From Dryomyza anilis (Eukaryota > Arthropoda > Insecta > Diptera > Dryomyzidae): DNA of 64,000 nucleotides. Positions 37,310 to 54,194 of the stretch are shown here, one piece after another. A model generated the notes under the pieces. That model made no database searches. It saw nothing but the letters and a program-made list of their open reading frames with translations, and had not been told where the DNA came from. The stretch lies in NCBI GenBank assembly GCA_951804985.1, contig OX638132.1, positions 27,858,440-27,922,439 of the forward strand, written 5' to 3'. Positions within the stretch are counted from its first letter, which is position 1; each line of letters starts with the position of its first letter. The position numbers were made by a program, and so were the translations under genes.

Positions 37310-39254
37310 ATGGACAAATTAGAGTTTTGTAGAATTTGTACAAAATATACAAAACTTGCAAATACAAATAAACTTTTTGATAAAAACAAAAAATTGATCA
37401 TAAAACAAATCGCAGAATTGACCGGATTATTTGTAAGTTATAAATGAGCACTTGCGAACATTGCTAAAGTTTTAATAATGTTTCAGTTGAAAAACTCAAA
37501 ACAACTACCGCAGTACATTTGCATACCCTGCCAACAAGATTTGGACCAGGCGCATGCCTTTCGCGAACGTTGCATTTTTGCACAGAAATACTTTGAAACA
37601 GTAGACTATAAGGAACTGTTGAAGGATACTGCGACAAGCAATGACCTACCTAGTTCTACGAGTCCCCAAATTAACGATGAAATACCAATCGAGGAAAATA
37701 ACACGGCAGGAGTATGTATTGTCAAGATGGAAACCTCCGATGTCTTTGAGGATGCTTCCATCAGCTCCAGTTGTAACGATGTGGCCAATGATATGTTGGA
37801 TGTAAAACAGACTGAAGCCGATGATGAAGGCGCAATCGTTAGAGTGGAAGCAGACGTGATGGTTAAACCAAAAGAGCGAAAAGCGGAGACGAGACAACGG
37901 AAGGCTGCCTTGGCTAAAGTGGCAAAACCTAAAGGAGTACGTAAAAGACGTAAAGCCAATGATAAGCAAAAGCAAGCTTTTATTTGTGATCAGTGTGGAA
38001 ATCATTTTACATGCAAACATCATTTCTCAACGCATCTACAGCGACACACGGGCGACAAGCAATTCCACTGCGAGTCGGTATTCTATATATAAAAATCTAT
38101 AGGATATAGTTTAGGAGTTTGGCATTTTTATTTACAGACTGTGTCCGGACAAGTTCTTTACATACTCAGAATTAAATCGGCACATGCGCCGACACACGGG
38201 CGAGCGACCGTTTCCCTGTAAGCACTGTGGTAGGCGTTTCACCGATTACAGCAGTCGGATCAAGCACGAACGGTAATATATTCTGTATAATGATTTTTCG
38301 TTTTAATAAAGATTCTTATGCATCTTCTGCAGAACGCACACGAATGAACGTCCTTTTGCGTGCTCACAATGTGACAAGGCATTTACCACCTCTTACATCC
38401 TCAAGAATCATATGCTTGTGCATACTGGCGAGCGTTCTTTTCAGTAATTAACTAACGACATATTTAATTCCATTTTTGGATTAAATTTAGAATGTTCCAG
38501 GATAGAAGACTTGATGAAGAAACGTGTAAATTGAATACAGAATAGAAAAAATTATTCCGTAACGGGGACAATAATAGGAATAGTCAAATTGACTTCATAA
38601 AGGGATATCTTGAAAATCAAAAAGGCGACAACAATTACTGTTGACAATATCGATTTCAGAAAACTAACAAATTAGGAATTAGTGCAATTAGATTTAGAAA
38701 AAAATACGAATTAAATCGCGAAATGACAAATTTACTTATCAAACTGACTAAAAACGGGCAGTTTGATTTCGAAATATCAAATTTTGTTTAAAACGTGAAG
38801 AATCATATTTAAAATAGGCGATTTAAATTTAAAATTTCACTTCTTTTCTGAATTTGGACATTTCTGTGTTAAGTCTATCTTTACAATAGATAGATATCAA
38901 TTTAAATATTCCAAAATAATGTGACCTTTCTGAAATCAATACAGGGTATTCTAAAATGTGTGTGTCTTTCACTAACTCAATTCTGAATTAAATTTATGCG
39001 TTTCTTAATTTTATTAAATCAGGGAATATCCACAGTCTGCCTGGCTGCTAAAATACTTTTCTGAATTCAATCTGGAAATGGTGTAGCAATATATTTTTTT
39101 GTTCACTAACAATCCCATTTACAGATGTCACCTGTGCAATAAGTCGTTTCAACGCCAGCAACATCTCGTGGTGCATAACAGGTCCTTAATACACCAGCAC
39201 AACGAAGAAAAACAACAGCAGCAGCAAAAAGAAAATTGTATTAACTTGAAATAA
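37310..39254 (+). CDS. ZAD zinc-finger transcription factor 2, 361 aa
   Basis: Close paralogue of the gene at 28549. Exons: 37310-37432, 37487-38073, 38138-38272, 38333-38443, 39125-39254. The ZAD (CRIC; CIPC) and five C2H2 fingers are all intact. The acidic linker is 5 codons shorter, and the C terminus is longer (QKENCINLK). Fingers 2-4 are nearly unchanged, while the linker carries most substitutions. The last intron is 681 bp against 311 bp in gene 1. Its stop lies 126 bp from the stop of the convergent gene at 39381. Confidence 0.9.
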
Positions 39255-39380
39255 TTCAAGAATTGAATTTATCTATGAATTGCAAAGATGGTTTGTTTTC
39301 TAGAAAACGTATTTATTTATAATATAGAATTTTACAGCCTACCGCTAAAAATTATCAATGCATCGCTTAATTAACAAGGT

Positions 39381-40836
39381 TCACTGCGTGGGAATGCAAA
39401 CTAGAGTATTTGAGTTATTATGCTGCGTATGCATGATAACAAGATCGTCCTCGGTTATTTCCGCAGTTGCTGCAGCAAGGTTTTTCAACGTATGCTGATG
39501 TGTCAGCGTAGCGACATGCTGGTCCAATTGATGCTTGCGCGAGAACGTTTTGTTGCAAGGATTGCAGCTGAAATAAAGCAAGACCGTTAAATAAGAAATT
39601 GAAAATGGTAAAGTATAGCAGTTAGTACCTAAAGGGCTTTTCACCCGTGTGTGTCAGCATGTGATTTTTGAGCACATTTGAATAAGTAAATGCTTTGCCA
39701 CACGTATTGCAGGCAAATGGACGTTCTTTTGTATGTATTCTGCAAAAGAAAATGTGTTAAAATTCAACTGTTAGATTTTTAAAAATTACCTTTCGTGTTT
39801 TATGTTGGAACTACGATCGGCAAACGTTCGACCACAGAATTTACATGCGTATGGTTTTTCACCGGTGTGTACTCGCATATGGCGTCGAATTTCCGATGGA
39901 CAAGCGAACGTTTTGGCACAAATACTACAAACAAAGTAATTATTAGAAGTTTTTAATGCAACACGTATCGACCTACTCGCATTCGAATGGCTTCTCGTCC
40001 ATGTGTCGTCGCATATGCATATTTAGTTTGCTGCGTTTGTCGTAAATGTTGCCACAAATCTCGCACATTATTTGATCTGGGGCTTCATCAGGATTCTTCT
40101 TGCGACCTCTTTGTTTTGGTTTTGCATTCTCCTCAGTTAACTCTGTGATTTTTTTGAGACGCGGTCTTCCTCTAGGTTTCGGTTCGCTTGTTTTCTTAGG
40201 TGTCGGTTTCAAATTCTTTTTTCCACGCGTACGGATATATTCATAATCGGAGTCGGACGATGCATTACTAGCTGTTTCACCCATGTCTCGCACACTTTCC
40301 ACATCGTAGTCATTTGTTAGCACCTCCAGATCAACCTCCTCGGCATCGATTATTTCGGTGTGTAGATCGAAAAATATGTCGTTCTCATCATTTGATTTGC
40401 TGGAGTGTCCACCAATGTTTGAGCCATTATCTTGATTCTCCATCTTAAGCTCCGACTGTATAGGAAAGAACGGAGAAAAACATTATCAGTCAAACTCCGA
40501 CACAATGACAAATTTACTAACCTTTACTATAGCATCGAGCAGTGCCTGCTCGCTTGCCTGGCACATGGCACGAAACCTGTAGGAGGAATCCAGCGAATTC
40601 AAGCAGTGCTCGCAAATCATTTTGGGGAATTCATCGTGTGCTTTCAGCTGTAAAGTACAACAGTTAGCTACTAATAGTTCAAGTAATAATTTAATTCTTA
40701 CGGAAATTCCCCCGCATTCTTCCAGTTTGCGTACAATATCAGAGCATCGTAAATTATCATCGTCGAAAAGCGGCTGCATGGAATCGGAATTTGTATCTTC
40801 CGTCAGGCAGATGCGACACAGGTGATAGACAGCCAT
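39381..40836 (-). CDS. ZAD zinc-finger transcription factor 3, 390 aa
   Basis: Exons: 40702-40836, 40522-40647, 39977-40455, 39790-39924, 39629-39739, 39381-39567. The ZAD has CRIC in exon 1 and CEHC in exon 2. An acidic linker precedes a basic region with an AT-hook-like core ([10 protein letters not shown]) and a second basic stretch ([13 protein letters not shown]). Five C2H2 fingers follow: CEIC, CDIC, CKFC, CNTC, CNPC. Compared with the other ZAD genes here it has one extra intron in the linker; the finger-coding exons have the same sizes (135 and 111 bp). Confidence 0.9.
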
Positions 40837-41228
40837 ATTTCGATATAATTTTAAATTCAGAAATAATGCAGATAATATGCAAAATATTTATATTTTCACA
40901 ATTTATTGTTGTAAATGCTCTTTGTAAAATGTGTTGTCAAATCCCATGGAGCAGTGTTGCCAATCCTTTATTTCTTAGTGTAGATATTTTATTTCACTTT
41001 AACTAGACAGGCATATTAATAAAATATAATTCAATTTATTGAAACGATCAAATTGTACGTTTTAACATACATATTAAACATTAATTATCAAATCCGTCTA
41101 CTTTGTAATGTAAGCATTTTTAGAAAAAGCACAGGTTGGCAGTGCCATGTGATGTCAGAAGATAGCGTCAATACTCCAATGTTGCCAGCATCAAATGGCA
41201 CACCCAATAGAAAAAATATCAACAATAG

Positions 41229-41344
41229 TAGTCGGGCTCAGTGGTTAGTGCTTTGGACTGCGAGCCGAAAGGTCCTAACAAAATCTTTTCATAGAAAACA
41301 TTTTTCTATACCGCGCTACCTCTCGGCATGCAATGGCAAACCTA
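41229..41344 (+). mobile_element. tRNA-derived SINE, copy 3 (internally deleted, 3' cut)
   Basis: The head GGGCTCAGTGGTTAGTGC and TTTGGACTGCGAGCCGAAAG match copy 1. About 20 bp including the B-box is deleted after AAAGGTCC. The body runs to TGGCAAACCTA, where the CACTAAG element begins. Confidence 0.75.
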
Positions 41345-42347
41345 CACTAAGAAAACAAAGATGATTACCAGAAATATCACAGCCCTAAATATCAAGATGT
41401 TTACAAATTATTTAGATCGTCTGTGAGACAACCATCTCTCAAACTTCCGACAAATACGATAAATATTGCTGGCAACCATCTTTGAAAATTTACGATTATT
41501 TATAGCAACCATCAAATACACATTTTACAAATCTGAAGATTGTTGAGGAATATTTGGAACAGGTACTCCATTAGAATTCGCGGAGTAATTTTTATTTAAT
41601 TAAAACAGTATCCTGTTTAAACATCGCCATCGTCTTTATAAATCCTTTGAAGGTAAAATTGTACAATGACTTGAGACTTCTTTGCGGAAGAACCAAGTCC
41701 GACCGGCGATGCTGTCATCAAAGTAAACTCTGAAAAGAAATAATTTTCAATCAGTTGTTGATAATTCAATCCCAGGAAATTTTATTCACTTTTACCATTA
41801 AAATATAATATTTGAGTTGACACTTTTTACACTTTGAATTTACTTAATTGTTGTGGATAAATCGAGCGCAAGGAAAGAGTGCGCCATTTTCCTTTTTTAT
41901 AGTAGTCAAATGTCAAAATACCTCAAAAGTTTTGCTGCAAATGTCCAAGAACTCAGGATGTTTGCTATCAGTAAACTGTAAATATCTCAATTTTCATTGC
42001 TGTTGTGGCAAACATCTCGTAAATATCTGCATATATGTCATATTTATAAAATATTAATAGTTTTGCTGCAACTTTACTGAAACTTATGGGATGTTTGAAT
42101 ATTTGCTATAAAAAGTTTTGCTGCAAATGTCCAAGAACTCAGGATGTTTGCTATCAGTAAACTGTAAATATCTCAATTTTCATTGCTGTTGTGGCAAACA
42201 TCTCGTAAATATCTGCATATATGTCATATTTATAAAATATTAATAGTTTTGCTGCAACTTTACTGAAACTTATGGGATGTTTGAATATTTGCTATAAGGC
42301 TTAAATTTTTGCGGCAAGACTTTCATAAAAATCTTGTTTTCTTAGTG
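41345..42347. mobile_element. TIR element with CACTAAGAAAACAA ends
   Basis: The left end CACTAAGAAAACAAAGAT and the right end ATCTTGTTTTCTTAGTG are inverted repeats with one indel. The interior is AT-rich and contains an exact 186 bp tandem duplication at 41925-42296. No transposase frame was found. It ends the SINE copy at 41344, so it inserted into or next to it. Confidence 0.65.
41925..42296. repeat. 186 bp direct tandem duplication
   Basis: Two apparently identical units, 41925-42110 and 42111-42296, each beginning AAAAGTTTTGCTGCAAATG and ending TTGAATATTTGCTAT. Confidence 0.9.
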
Positions 42348-43044
42348 CAGGGACGGATTCTGCAAATGTGAAAATAATTGTGTACACAAAATGAAAAGTT
42401 CACGTATGTTGGAAGTGTACACGTTCACTTTTCATGCGAATCAGCATACTTCAGATGTACACCTTTGACCAAAATGAATATTTTAAGATAGCATATGCTC
42501 ATGGTTGAAGTATATACAGGTTAAGTCATCTTTCAAAATTCAGTCGCAATTTACTATTTTTTGAAAACTGTTTGAAAGACTCAACATTTGTTTACGAAAA
42601 TTTTAAAACAAAACATCAAAGCATTGTTTACAAAACTCATAAAAAAATATAATTCAAAACTTTAAAATAAATAAAACTAAACGAATTGTTAATTTTTGAA
42701 ATATCTGTGGCTGCAGAAAAAAAACCACAAAAAGTGCTTAAGTGAATTGGTGCAGTAAAATTTTTATAAACCAGCGAAATTCAAATGCAAAACCCAGTTT
42801 CTTTCTTAACCTTAAAATAATGTTTAAAATGATAATCAAATTTTGTATTTTTAAATTTTTCTGCGTGACATTCTCAGCACTCGATGTGCCAACAAACTGT
42901 TTGATGAACTCACCTGTATATACTTCAACCATGGCATATGCTATTTAAGAACTGTCGTTACAAATCCATGCGATTCAAATCCATGCGATTCAAATTCACA
43001 TTTTCATTCACCAAAAATATTTGAGTGAAAATAATGAGTAGTTA

Positions 43045-43833
43045 CCCAGCAAGACATGCCTTACCGAAACTCCAACACAAAGACAATATTATATTTTCTC
43101 ACTCATACATAAATAATTTGAAATACATCCCTGCAGGATCAATGATAGATATATGACCCGTAATTTTACTAGTAATGAAAACTTATATTATTTGCGCGTT
43201 GGTTTGCCACCATTTTTTATTTGTAGGTTATTCATTACGTTTGCCACAGCAGCCGCTACAGCAGAAGTACAAAATAGATTTTACTTAAATTATAAAAAAT
43301 TGATAAAAAAAAGTATATTAAAAAGAGTATTTTTATAGATTGCTTATTTATCTATTTGTATTACAGATATCATCAAAATGGGAGGGTCGTCTGCATTAAA
43401 CAAATACATGGAAGGAAGCAAAACAACGGCAAACAAAAGTCGTTTTAATAGAAAATCTGCAACGCAAGCATTACATTCAACGCAATAAAAATGAAAACTA
43501 TAGAATTTTGGATATTTGGTTTAATTTGGTTAGTTTACTAATTATTTATCCGTCCCTAACCTCAAAATTAAATCAGTTTATTTTAAGTAAATTATTTCGT
43601 AAATTTATCTGTAATTTAATCTCCACTTATTACCAAAAGAACAGTGACAGACATATATTCCATTGTATCTCATTGTAGATGAGTGAGAAAGAGATAAAAA
43701 TTCACACGCACACAAAATTTTCGGTAAATTTTATCCCGACGCTCTTAACAATATTATAGAAACTTTTACTGAAACTTTCAGTTTTGCTACTAGTAATATT
43801 ACTGCTAACATGACCGGCAGTGTTCTTACTGGG
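43045..43833. mobile_element. CCCAGCAAGA TIR element, third locus
   Basis: Diverged copy (789 bp) of the element in the duplicated block, with ends CCCAGCAAGACATGCCTTAC and GTGTTCTTACTGGG. It lacks the 167 bp internal duplication. It retains a frame starting at 43378 after TATTACAG (MGGSSALNKYMEGSKTTANK) that is broken in the other copies. Confidence 0.7.
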
Positions 43834-44234
43834 TAGTGTACAATTCCCTAATACCGTTAACATAGATTAACTAAATTGTGTTACAAATTCCGTTAACACA
43901 AAGTTTTGTTACTTGGATACTTAGTTAAATTCAATGGCACAATATTATATTCTTTACAAACATTGATTTTTTTGTTTAAACAAAAATATTAAATAAAAAA
44001 CTATCCAAATCAAAATTATCAAAAAAAAAAGTGTGCACTGAATTGGCAAAACTTAAAATTCTTACATTTCTGAAATCGCGTCTTTGCATTAAAGTTGGCA
44101 ACTCTACATATTGTTGATTGCGTTGTTGTTGCATTTTGATATTATTTGTAAACAATTCTTTGGAATCTTAAATTGAATTTAAAATTATATGATCGTGTTA
44201 ATTTGAAACTGTAATTAATAAAATATAAAATCAA

Positions 44235-47247
<3,013 letters not shown>

Positions 47248-47322
47248 ACTTATTGTAGATATTAAAATATTTGTTTAATATATAATTTGTGTTTTATTTG
47301 TTTCGATTTCCGCATCAAACGT

Positions 47323-48765
<1,443 letters not shown>

Positions 48766-48954
48766 GTTTCTAAAAACAACAATCACAGAAAAACAGTAAA
48801 TGTTTCCACCAAAACAATAATTGGATTCGCAAGACGCTTTGGCATGTTTTGCTGTCAAATGGCGTTCAGTGATGCCAATATACCAATGTAACATTAAACC
48901 ATAGTTGCCAACCTTTAATTGCTATATTCCACAGTAAAAATACCTTGTGAAAAT

Positions 48955-49585
48955 TTCAAAAAAAAAATCCTATTCCAATTAAAAATATGAATGTATACAT
49001 TTACTAATTAATTACACATTTTTTAATTAAAATATTAAAAGGTATTAATTTAATATAATTTCAATACAACTAAATCTTTAATAGTATTAACTACTTTTAT
49101 TTGTTACTTTTGATTTATTCATTTTCTTAAATTGCAACAATGTTTTTTTTCTTCTGGATTTCATTTTGTTTTTTTTTTGTGCGTCGGCGGCGTCGTTCAG
49201 TTTCTTCTAACATTAATTTCTTCTACGTTGCTATTTTAAAACAGGATATTGCATTATTTTGTTTATGTTATGTTATTAAAGCATTAAATGGCTCAATTTA
49301 TTTTTGCTGTCAAGAATTTGAACAAACAGCTTATTAAGGCAATTTTGTTGCATATTGAATCATTAAAAATGATTTAAAAATTCCTAATAAAAAATTTAAT
49401 ATATATAACAACTTTAATATCAATATGACAAAAAAAATGAATTTAAGTTTCTCCAATTAACATATTCTCATTATTACGAATATGGAATTCAATGCTACTA
49501 AAAGTTACATCGGCTGAGTTTCAATTAAAAATTAATTGGATTGATTAACATTTTAGTTATATTTACACACTTTTTTTCTGTGTGC
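48955..49585. mobile_element. TIR element, left inverted copy (truncated)
   Basis: Reverse-complement match to 50221-51070, through CCAATTAAAAATATGAATGT, the CGGCGGCGTCGTTCAGTTTC block and CTCATTATTACGAATATGG. The inner end TTTTTTTCTGTGTG is present; the outer end is missing or degraded. Confidence 0.75.
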
Positions 49586-50220
49586 AGGCACATAAATGCC
49601 AGTTGTGATATTAATTTATTTTACATTATATTTTGGCGATTTGTGTGGTCACGTGAGAATTTAGTGGTATTTATAAATGAATGTTGTAATTTGTATGTTA
49701 ATTTGGTATTTTTAGTTATTGTGACTATTTTAATGGTAATTTGTAATTGCTATAAGATAATGCTCAAGCTTTAAAAAATCCATCAACAAATCCCCATAGT
49801 ACTCAAATCTGAAGTCAGTTTTTATTCATCACTTCTGGGTCATTCACAATTTGGAGCCAAATATGAAAAATTTGGATTATTGACGACGAGAGTATAACAG
49901 TTTCCTCATGCGTCACGATGTTAGATAATCTTTGAAATGTGTAGGGTAAAATTCGAAAAAAACGAGGTTTATAGAAAACCATGGTATCAAGATAAAAAAT
50001 GCGCCTATTCGTGATAAACGACATTGCTAAAGACATCATCTTTATATTTTTTGAAATAAAAATATTGTTTGTACTATCTTTAGACACCATTTTACATTTC
50101 AGTCAACATTTTAAGTGACCCAGAGGTGATGGAGCAAGTGCCCAGTTAACCAAATGGGCTCATTGGACCCGTGTACAGACCTGAAAAATTTATGAGGCGT
50201 CAAATTTTGGCATCAACATA

Positions 50221-51118
50221 CACACAGAAAAAAAAGTGTGTAAATATAACTAAAATGTTAATCAATCCAATTAATTTTTAATTGAAACTCAGCCGATGTA
50301 ACTTTTAGTAGCATTGAATCCCATATTCGTAATAATGAGAATATGTTAATTGGAGAAACATTAATTAATTTTTTTGTCATATTGATTATATTTTTTATTG
50401 GGTATTTTTAAATCATTAATTAATTATTTAGTAACATCAATTAAAAATTTCATTCGATAGAAATTGGATCAATTAAATATTTTGTTAAATTAAATAAAAT
50501 ATTTGTCAAATATATAACATAAAATAAATATTAAATAAGTATTTATACGGTTTGATATGCTTTGTAAATGTTTTACCGAAGTCAGTTTTCACAACTTCTG
50601 CAGGTGGGCCAATTAATTGAGTCAAACATAAAATTTGATATTCGCTTTTTAATGATTCAATATGCAACAAAATGAGCATCATAAGCGGTTTGTTCAAATT
50701 CTTGACCTCAAAAATAAATTGAGCCCTTTAATGCTTTAATAACATAACATACACTAAATAATGTAATATTCTGTTTTAAAACCGCAACGTAGAAGAAAAT
50801 AATGTTAGAAGAAACTGAACGACGCCGCCGACGCACAAGACGCACAAACAAAAAACAAAATGAAAGCCAGAAGAAAAAACAGTGTTGCAATTTAAGAAAA
50901 TGAATAAATCAAAAGTAACAAATAAAAGTAGTTAATACTATTAAAGATTTAGTTGTATTGAAATTATATTAAATTAATTCCTATTAATATTTTAATTAAA
51001 AATATGTGTAAATACAATTAATTAATTAGTAAATACATTCATATTTTTAATTGGAATACGATTTTGTTTGCTATTAATATCAATTGTTATATATACGTAC
51101 AATATTTTTTTCTGTGTA
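50221..51118. mobile_element. TIR element, right inverted copy (full length)
   Basis: The ends ACACAGAAAAAAAAGTGTG and ATATTTTTTTCTGTGT are inverted repeats, about 900 bp apart. Internal sequence matches the left copy in reverse. No transposase frame was recognised. Confidence 0.7.
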
Positions 51119-51394
51119 ACTAAATATTTTATTTCCAAAGATTTTATGATGGTAAAACCTTTGGGCCCACAGCGTTATATCTAGTTTACCCGAACAATAT
51201 TAACGTTTTTATTTAAGAAAAATACTTAAATCGGTAGAACACAACACGACATTCGCAAATTACAGATTTAAATAAAAATGACTAAAGGCCTAACTAAAAT
51301 CAGCAGTGCCAAGCATGGGCTAATGTCAAAAATGATCGAAAAGTCGCAAAATGCTTAAGGCAACCAGAACACACTTTGCACTGCCTATAATGAT

Positions 51395-51456
51395 CTAATG
51401 TGAAAGTTTTTGAAATTTATACATGTATAAATAAATTTCAAAAACTTTCACATTAG
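51395..51456. repeat. Near-perfect short hairpin
   Basis: CTAATGTGAAAGTTTTTGAA and its exact reverse complement TTCAAAAACTTTCACATTAG face each other over an ATTTATACATGTATAAATAAA loop. Confidence 0.85.
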
Positions 51457-51704
51457 AAAAATAATTGCTATATTTTATTTTGGTTTTTATTAAATTAAAA
51501 GATTCAAATATTTGTAAAAATTGTTTTTAATTTAAAAAACACAGAAAAAACTGGAATTATAAACAACCCTACAAATAGTATATTTGTCCAGGCCTTAGAA
51601 GTCCTACTATAACAACTTCTTAGCATGCTCAATACACATTCTGCCATCACTGAAGCTAGTGTACTTCCAGTACACCTTCTAGAGAATCAGCGCCAATCGA
51701 TTTG

Positions 51705-51925
51705 GTGACTATTTCTAATATTTTTCAAATACAAAAGCGAAGCACTGCTAGCTCATCTTCTAATGGAATGCTAACAGTAATGAGTCAAACTATTTTGTGA
51801 GACCTTGTGAGACCCGTTCTCTGAGAAACGAATAGGGAAGTCCTGCAAAAATGTTCATTTAATATAAAAAGGAAGAAAGGAAATCATTTAGTCGGGAAGG
51901 AGTTCTATCTGCTTGAGATAGAACC
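51705..51925. repeat. Dispersed repeat shared with 8530-8695
   Basis: Opposite-strand, diverged match; see the entry at 8530. Family unknown. Confidence 0.6.
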
Positions 51926-52503
51926 CATTGCTTCTTGCGCCTGAAATTTACTACTGGGAATTAAAATCAACACGAATGTGACGAAATGTGCACAGCTGAA
52001 AAAAAATTCTCGTCAAATTAAAAATGTCCGACCAACATTAGGTACATGGAAAGGATAAAAATAATGATAGTTGAAAACTAAATATATATATTTTTAAGTA
52101 ACGAATTTTCATAAAAAAAAACTATAGTCCATTCTGACATTGGTCATACTGAATATGTAATATGTTTATTTCATAATTAAGTACTTGTATAACATTAGGT
52201 GAAATATGCGTTTATATTAATACTGAAAAACAGGGTTTAAATTGCTCGAGAAATTCCAAAACTCTCGCTCTTTGCTTTTTAATTGCTGCTTCTATTCAAA
52301 AAATGTTCTCTTTGGTTTTTAACTAAAATAAAAGAAAACTTTGATTTGTTTGAAAGTAAATGCAATTGTTGCTTCCGTTCGAAACATTGCTCTGTACTGT
52401 TTTCAAACTCTTGCTTCCGCTCAACAACAAAGTAATAAAAAGTGAGAGTTTATGCTTTGCTTCCTCTGTTTTGAAACCCTGCTGAAGATACTATTGTATA
52501 ATT

Positions 52504-54194
52504 TTAAAAAGTTAGTTGCACCGCCTGCAATATGACAGTTTTAAGGTCGAAAGCCAATTGACTAATATCGACCACAGAGTCCACCATTTCTTGAACTGCC
52601 GTAACGCTTGGAAATCGAGCTGCTGCTTTTTTCGACTTGACTACACATGCTTTTAATGCTTCCGATAGACCATCTGTGCATCGTAGTATTTTATGATTTA
52701 TCTCGTTCTTCGAAACAGTGCGATGTACTATATCACCGATTGTAACCAAATTATGAGCACTCACAACCACAAACTTGCCATATGCAATGAACAGTTTGGG
52801 CGGTTGATTCTTTTCGACTGTTTCCAAGAATGAGTCAATGGCCTGTCGCAGATTTCCCATGTGAGTAGTAATTTGAACAGCGTAGTATTTCACAAGCAGT
52901 TTATCTTTAATTGTCAGTTCATTTCGCTGCATTTCAGATGGTGCCTCTACGGGGTCTGCCACTCTTAAAACTGTTTCAAATTCCTGCTGTAGGTTCGATG
53001 GTATTGTGCTTCGAACAGCAGTATTCTTCCTGACATCAACATTTTTTGATTCGAAACAAACATAGTCATAGTTTTCAACTAAATCCGGATTGATTCCTTT
53101 GTCCTCCGGCAAAGTTCGGCAAGGTGCGATGCGCTTAAAGAGTAACGACGCATTGCCTTGAATAAACGATGTCGTTTGGCGTATATCCTCGATCAAGGTC
53201 TGTGCACAAGCAACAAATTTGTCGAGACAGTCCGGTGACCTGAACGAAGATGTATCCTCATTACGTACTAATAGTTCAACACTCCACCCCTGCGCGTTCA
53301 ATGTATTGTATGCGTCGTACATGAGTTTGTCAGAATCACGAAGTGCTTTCACCAGAGGTTTTAATTTAAGCACCAATGTGCGATCTTCAGATCGTGTAGC
53401 GTTTCCCAGTGCACCTTCTACAAACTCGGTTAAATCATGGATTGCAGTGCACAGACGAGCCGTGGCTTGTTTAATTTCCGCAACAATAGGCTCAAATTTC
53501 TCCCGCAGCCGCCAATTAGGTGAGACAAACGCAAGAAATCTACACAGCCAAAAATACAATAATCATGACAAAGCTGTTAAATGTGTTTAACTGACCTTGT
53601 GATAGCTGCAGTAACTTCCGCTTGCAGTCTAGATAATGCGTCCAATGCTGCGTACAATTCCAATGGTATTTCTTTGCTCAATACAGTAGGGCTCGACTGA
53701 TTCGACGGTAGCGGTATGTCATATGAGGAGCAATTGCAGTTAGTAAATTGTGACTGACTGTTGGCGATATGTTGTCCATTCGTCGTGGGCGGTGGCTGAG
53801 CAACAACGTCAGATTCTGCTACTGAATGCAATGGACGCACTGGCAGTGGAATTCGTCGCGGAACATCGTACTCAGGCATGTTTACTAAAGAGGAACGATT
53901 GGATAGCGACGACAGCGTACAGTCACAGGTCAATAGCGAAGAACTGGAAGTACTCGGAGTCATCGAACGCTGTTGTTGTGCAATGTTGACATGAGGGCGT
54001 GGTATATCGTACGATTCTTCCTGTATGGGGCTTGTAAAACCCTTCAATTGAATTGACATTGTTTCGCCACGCAAGAGAGGTGCCACTGAGGTAGACGCAC
54101 GGTACAGGCTCTTTGGACAATCGTAATTCATTGGAGCCACTGTCTTCGGTACATCGTACGTATCTAATTCATTGAAAATGTTTGGCGTGGACAT
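52504..54194 (-). CDS. p130CAS: p130CAS-like adhesion scaffold, 544 aa as read
   Basis: CAS proteins are docking scaffolds of focal-adhesion and Src signalling. Two exons: 53596-54194 and 52504-53539. The N-terminal part is a substrate domain with five YDxP tyrosine motifs (YDVP at 13, YDCP at 24, then YDIP, YDVP, YDIP) that become SH2-binding sites when phosphorylated. A helical region (ELYAALDALSRLQAEVTAAI; the serine-rich bundle position) follows, then the C-terminal FAT-like domain (LVKYYAVQITTHMGNLRQAI, AYGKFVVVSAHNLVTIGDIV). The N-terminal SH3 domain of the family is not present. An in-frame stop lies 18 nt before the ATG, but an AG acceptor (ATAATAG) at the ATG means an upstream SH3 exon could be spliced on. 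Confidence 0.82.

Larger units (their letters stand above)
40837..44234. other. Intergenic repeats
   Basis: Contains a SINE (41229-41344), a TIR element inserted beside it (41345-42347) with an internal tandem repeat, and a CCCAGCAAGA element (43045-43833). 40837-41228, 42350-43044 and 43835-44234 show no gene that I can support. Confidence 0.6.
48766..52503. other. Intergenic, inverted transposon copies
   Basis: It holds two oppositely oriented copies of one TIR element (48955-49585 and 50221-51118). Between them (49790-50110) is a 91 aa minus ORF of unknown nature. A short hairpin (51395-51456) and a dispersed repeat (51705-51925) follow. 51930-52503 shows nothing I can name. Confidence 0.6.

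Noticed and set aside
48766..48894. Start of ZAD gene 5 at the upstream ATG (48894)
   Set aside because: It would add 43 residues unlike any ZAD protein; the ATG at 48765 places the first zinc cysteine at the usual distance.
49140..49337. 65 aa plus ORF and its counterpart at 50708-50890
   Set aside because: The two are the same sequence in inverted transposon copies, phenylalanine-rich from T tracts, with no domain.
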